In this document: positions 7,188-8,816 of the stretch, one piece after another
Layout: each line of letters opens with the position of its first letter
How positions within the stretch are numbered: the first letter of the stretch is position 1
Source: Caldithrix sp.
GTDB taxonomy: Bacteria > Zhuqueibacterota > Zhuqueibacteria > Oceanimicrobiales > Oceanimicrobiaceae
Direction of reading: 5' to 3'
Length of the DNA: 8,816 nucleotides
Assembly: GCA_004357015.1 (NCBI GenBank)
Contig: SMXE01000268.1
Coordinates: forward strand, 1 to 8,816
Notes under the pieces: generated by a model
Databases searched by the model: none
What the model was told of the DNA's origin: nothing
What the model saw: only the letters and a program-made list of their open reading frames with translations
Translations under genes and position numbers: made by a program

Positions 7188-7363
7188 GTAAAAAATTACA
7201 TAACTGTTTAAATCGTTAAAACTAACACGCAAACGCCCACTATCTGAAACGATACCTTGACTTTATTTGTCAATCTATTATATATATCGCACCTTTCAAC
7301 CAAAAATTAAATTCTTGACATGAATAAGTTTAGATTCTTCAGAAAATAGTCTTTGGGTGATCT
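7188..7363. other. AT-rich intergenic stretch without a gene
   Basis: Markedly more AT-rich than the flanking genes, with stop codons in every frame. It holds a TTGAC/GTCAA inverted repeat (7257-7273) and a TA-repeat tract (7279-7287). Together these make a weak plus-strand promoter-like arrangement: TTGACT (7257-7262), 16 bases, TATATA (7279-7284). No intact plus-strand gene follows. Confidence 0.4.
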
Positions 7364-7500
7364 GCTATATCAGTGTCATCCTATCTCACCGATCCGGTGT
7401 TGTCGGAGTATCGTAAATACGGTTTTGCCGAAGTGCTCAAAAACCGTTTGACCTGGCCGAGGTGAGTTTGAAAATACATAACGTCACGAACGGTGCCTGA
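7364..7500 (+). pseudogene. Relic of the C-terminal end of a response-regulator receiver domain
   Basis: Plus-strand codons from 7364 read AISVSSYLTDPVLSEYRKYG then FAEVLK, and one base out of frame after 7443 they read KPFDLAEVSLKIHNVTNGA then TGA at 7498-7500. This is the beta4-alpha4-beta5-alpha5 end of a receiver (REC) domain of the type found on hybrid histidine kinases, whose usual form is SGYSNDPV...YGF..V..KPF. The conserved Lys-Pro appears only if one A is added to the five-A run 7439-7443. The uncorrected frame ends at TGA 7463-7465. Everything upstream, including the phospho-acceptor Asp, is missing: an in-frame TGA lies at 7358-7360 and the sequence becomes AT-rich. It is therefore a truncated, frameshifted remnant of a two-component gene once on the opposite strand to its neighbours. 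Confidence 0.65.
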
Positions 7501-7511
7501 GACAGGCAACC
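7492..7511. terminator. Stem-loop between the receiver relic and the propeller gene
   Basis: Inverted repeat GGTGCCTG-AGA-CAGGCAACC: six perfect pairs plus one beyond a mismatch, three-base loop. It overlaps the stop of the receiver relic and lies about 20 bases beyond the propeller stop. No T-run follows on either strand, so terminator function is uncertain. Confidence 0.3.
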
Positions 7512-7533
7512 AGAGATGTCGTTGCATTGAATT

Positions 7534-8521
7534 CTACTTGAGGCTGTCGAGAATCGGTTCCAGAAGAAAGACCTGCAAACGAAAATTGCCCTGATCAGCG
7601 ATGACCAGATATTTGCCGTCTTTGCTAATTGCCAAGCCATCTGGCGAGAGAAAGCGTCCCGGCGTCAACCCCTTTTCTCCAAACTGTGCGATGAGGGGTA
7701 CCCCATTCTTGCTCAGGTCGAAAATCGCGATCCCGCTGAACTCCTCGTTAACCGCAAACAAGTAGTTTTCGAACTTAGCCAGACCTTCAACATCGCCGCC
7801 AAACAGATCCCGGTGGCCGATGGTCTTGCCTGTGAATCTACCACTCATGCGGTCAAAAATCTTGATAACCTGATGTCCTTCGTCGGCCACCAGCAACATG
7901 TCGTCCCAAATGAGCATCGACTCCGGGTCCTCGAGAATCCACTTGCCATCCTCTTTGGCTTGGAAGTCAAAACTCTGGTCCGGACGGCCATCGGGCTGAA
8001 ACTTGTAAACGCGCCGAGTCCCTGTTCGGATCCGGCGCAACCAGAAAAAGGGAAAGGTCGATGCTGCGACCCGGCAAGCAAGCGCCGTCACTGCCGAAGA
8101 CCTGAATGCGATGATTGCCCTGGTCCACAATGTAAATTTCGTCTTTCGAATTGCAGGCGATTCCTTGCACTTCGTTGTAAATCTCCCTGCCGCTTTCGAA
8201 CACAACGACCAGCGAGTTGTCGAACTGGCAATCGCCTTTGCCTGGGGTGCCGATTGTCTTGATGGTGAGACCATCTTCTAGAATTGTGTAGATCTTGAAC
8301 CGGCCATTCACAGTATCACCAGCGAGCAACCTGCCATCGTTCATGAAAGCGACGGCGTCCGGCTCGTCGAATTGTTCGATCATCGCACCCTGCGTGCCAC
8401 CGAGAATGAGATACGGTTGAATGACACCGAGGTCTTTGGCGCCGGTGCTGGTAACTGGCGCAAGAAACTGTAGCACAATAGGCAGAAAGAAAAACCGGCA
8501 ATGTATTTTCGAGATAAACAT
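7534..8521 (-). pseudogene. Secreted beta-propeller protein (NHL-like and phytase-like halves), frameshifted
   Basis: One ancestral gene of about 328 codons, now in two frames. Part one runs from ATG 8521: signal peptide (MFISKIHCRFFFLPIVLQFL, then about ten residues to a likely cut near TGA), then blades with LAGDTVNGRFKIY and the NHL signature YIVDQGNHRIQVF. Left alone this frame ends at a stop at 7967 after 184 residues. Part two, displaced by one base near 8010-8015, reads RVYKFQPDGRP, PESMLIWDDMLLVADEGHQV, IKIFDRMSGRFTGKTIG, DVEGLAKFENYLFAVNEE, SPDGLAISKDGKYLVIADQG and stops at TAG 7536-7534. These later blades resemble phytase-like propellers. Adding two bases to the GC repeat would join the parts as ...DSARVYKFQPDG. 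No catalytic assignment is made. An AGAGG directly abuts the ATG, an unusually tight spacing; the in-frame TAA just upstream excludes longer starts. Confidence 0.8.
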
Positions 8522-8580
8522 CCTCTTTTTGATTTACCTTCACGTATTCTTAGTGGTGCATTTTTCAAAAGTTGTTGTCT

Positions 8581-8609
8581 AATTTACTACCACCAAACAG
8601 GAAAAGCAA
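8581..8609 (-). promoter_or_regulatory. Sigma-70-like promoter of the propeller gene
   Basis: Minus strand: TTGCTT (8609-8604), 17-base spacer, TAAATT (8586-8581). It uses the same -35 hexamer and spacing as the yggS promoter. The predicted leader is about 50 bases before ATG 8521. Confidence 0.4.
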
Positions 8610-8710
8610 GGCCAATGTCCGAACGGCATCGGGCTTGCTGTGACAGATCGTCCGGCAATGTTATGATTGAGGGCAACCTTTTGACCCTTCAGCGATTTCG
8701 GAAGGAACAA

Positions 8711-8764
8711 GTGAGGATGAAGAAAATAAAAGCTTACATCAAGCTACGCAACTTACGGCACTAA
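8711..8764 (+). CDS. Possible 17-residue cationic peptide ORF
   Basis: GTG 8711 with GGAAGG five bases upstream (8700-8705) would encode MRMKKIKAYIKLRNLRH; ATG 8717 gives a 15-residue version. The product would be strongly basic (eight Lys or Arg plus a terminal His). I recognise no family. It lies directly before a short GC-rich palindrome (gcggcgccgc, 8767-8776) and the ribosome binding site at the window edge, so it could be a leader peptide of the next plus-strand gene. It could equally be chance: the frame is open further upstream (ATG 8615), and nothing else supports translation. Confidence 0.25.
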   Translation: MRMKKIKAYIKLRNLRH

Positions 8765-8801
8765 TTGCGGCGCCGCCGTGCCGGCTTAAAAGACGCTACC
8801 C

Positions 8802-8808
8802 AAAGGAG
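8802..8808 (+). promoter_or_regulatory. Ribosome binding site of a plus-strand gene beyond the window
   Basis: AAAGGAG followed by AAATAATC at the last base of the window. A start codon directly after the edge would lie at the usual distance, so a divergent plus-strand gene probably begins there. Confidence 0.5.
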
Positions 8809-8816
8809 AAATAATC

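Noticed and set aside
7315..7343. Plus-strand TTGACA at 7315-7320 as a promoter
   Set aside because: No acceptable -10 hexamer at 16-18 bases; TAGATT lies only 10 bases away.
7140..7363. CRISPR array, tRNA or IS end in the AT-rich stretch
   Set aside because: No regular direct repeats, no cloverleaf-like arms and no terminal inverted repeats with target duplication were found.
8080..8274. N-terminal part of the minus-strand frame that begins at 8274
   Set aside because: Before about 8012 this frame has no propeller features; the true sequence there is in the other frame. Only the part below 8012 is genuine.
8275..8568. Alternative minus-strand frames starting at 8543 and 8568 over the propeller N-terminus
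   Set aside because: Only the frame from ATG 8521 joins a signal peptide to propeller blades; the others lose both quickly.
8767..8785. GC-rich palindrome as an intrinsic terminator
   Set aside because: The stem is short and followed by TTAAAAGACG, with no T-run; kept only as context for the small ORF.

Overview
The window reads as a chromosomal segment of a diderm bacterium. A confident genus cannot be given from sequence alone. Secreted lamin-tail-domain proteins with a C-terminal FlgD-type Ig fold, an IleRS2-type isoleucyl-tRNA synthetase and a yggS-yggT-divIVA-PNP-ileS cluster together suggest the wider FCB group or its neighbours (Calditrichota, KSB1 or Zixibacteria-like lineages). This placement is inference. 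All intact genes lie on the minus strand.

Positions 1-4136 hold one compact housekeeping operon, read right to left. A sigma-70-like promoter (4108-4136) precedes yggS (PLP homeostasis), yggT (small membrane protein), divIVA (polar/septal coiled-coil scaffold), a trimeric-type purine nucleoside phosphorylase, and ileS, which runs off the left edge after 506 codons. Gaps are 15 to 60 bases. The divIVA gene starts at a GTG behind an 11-base anti-Shine-Dalgarno match. The ileS gene carries a GXHH version of the HXGH signature, and the phosphorylase has Asp where human PNP has Asn243.

Positions 4204-7187 hold an envelope pair: a membrane-anchored M23 endopeptidase with its own promoter and a leader of roughly 190 bases, followed by a secreted two-LTD/FlgD-Ig protein. 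The C-terminal strand of the latter has been pushed out of frame at a run of five G.

Positions 7188-7533 are AT-rich and hold no intact gene. They contain a plus-strand relic of the last ~45 residues of a response-regulator receiver domain, itself frameshifted at a run of five A. Positions 7534-8521 hold a secreted beta-propeller gene (NHL-like first half, phytase-like second half) split by a frameshift at a GC repeat. Positions 8522-8816 hold its promoter, a possible 17-residue cationic peptide ORF on the plus strand, and a ribosome binding site at the extreme right edge for a plus-strand gene outside the window.

The three lesions (4313-4317, 7439-7443, 8010-8015) all fall at short simple repeats and only in accessory loci. 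The housekeeping genes are clean. This suggests real decay or phase-variable reading, although assembly error is not excluded. I did not find a convincing new multi-gene system. The most notable observations are the altered active-site residues of IleS and PNP and the three displaced reading frames.
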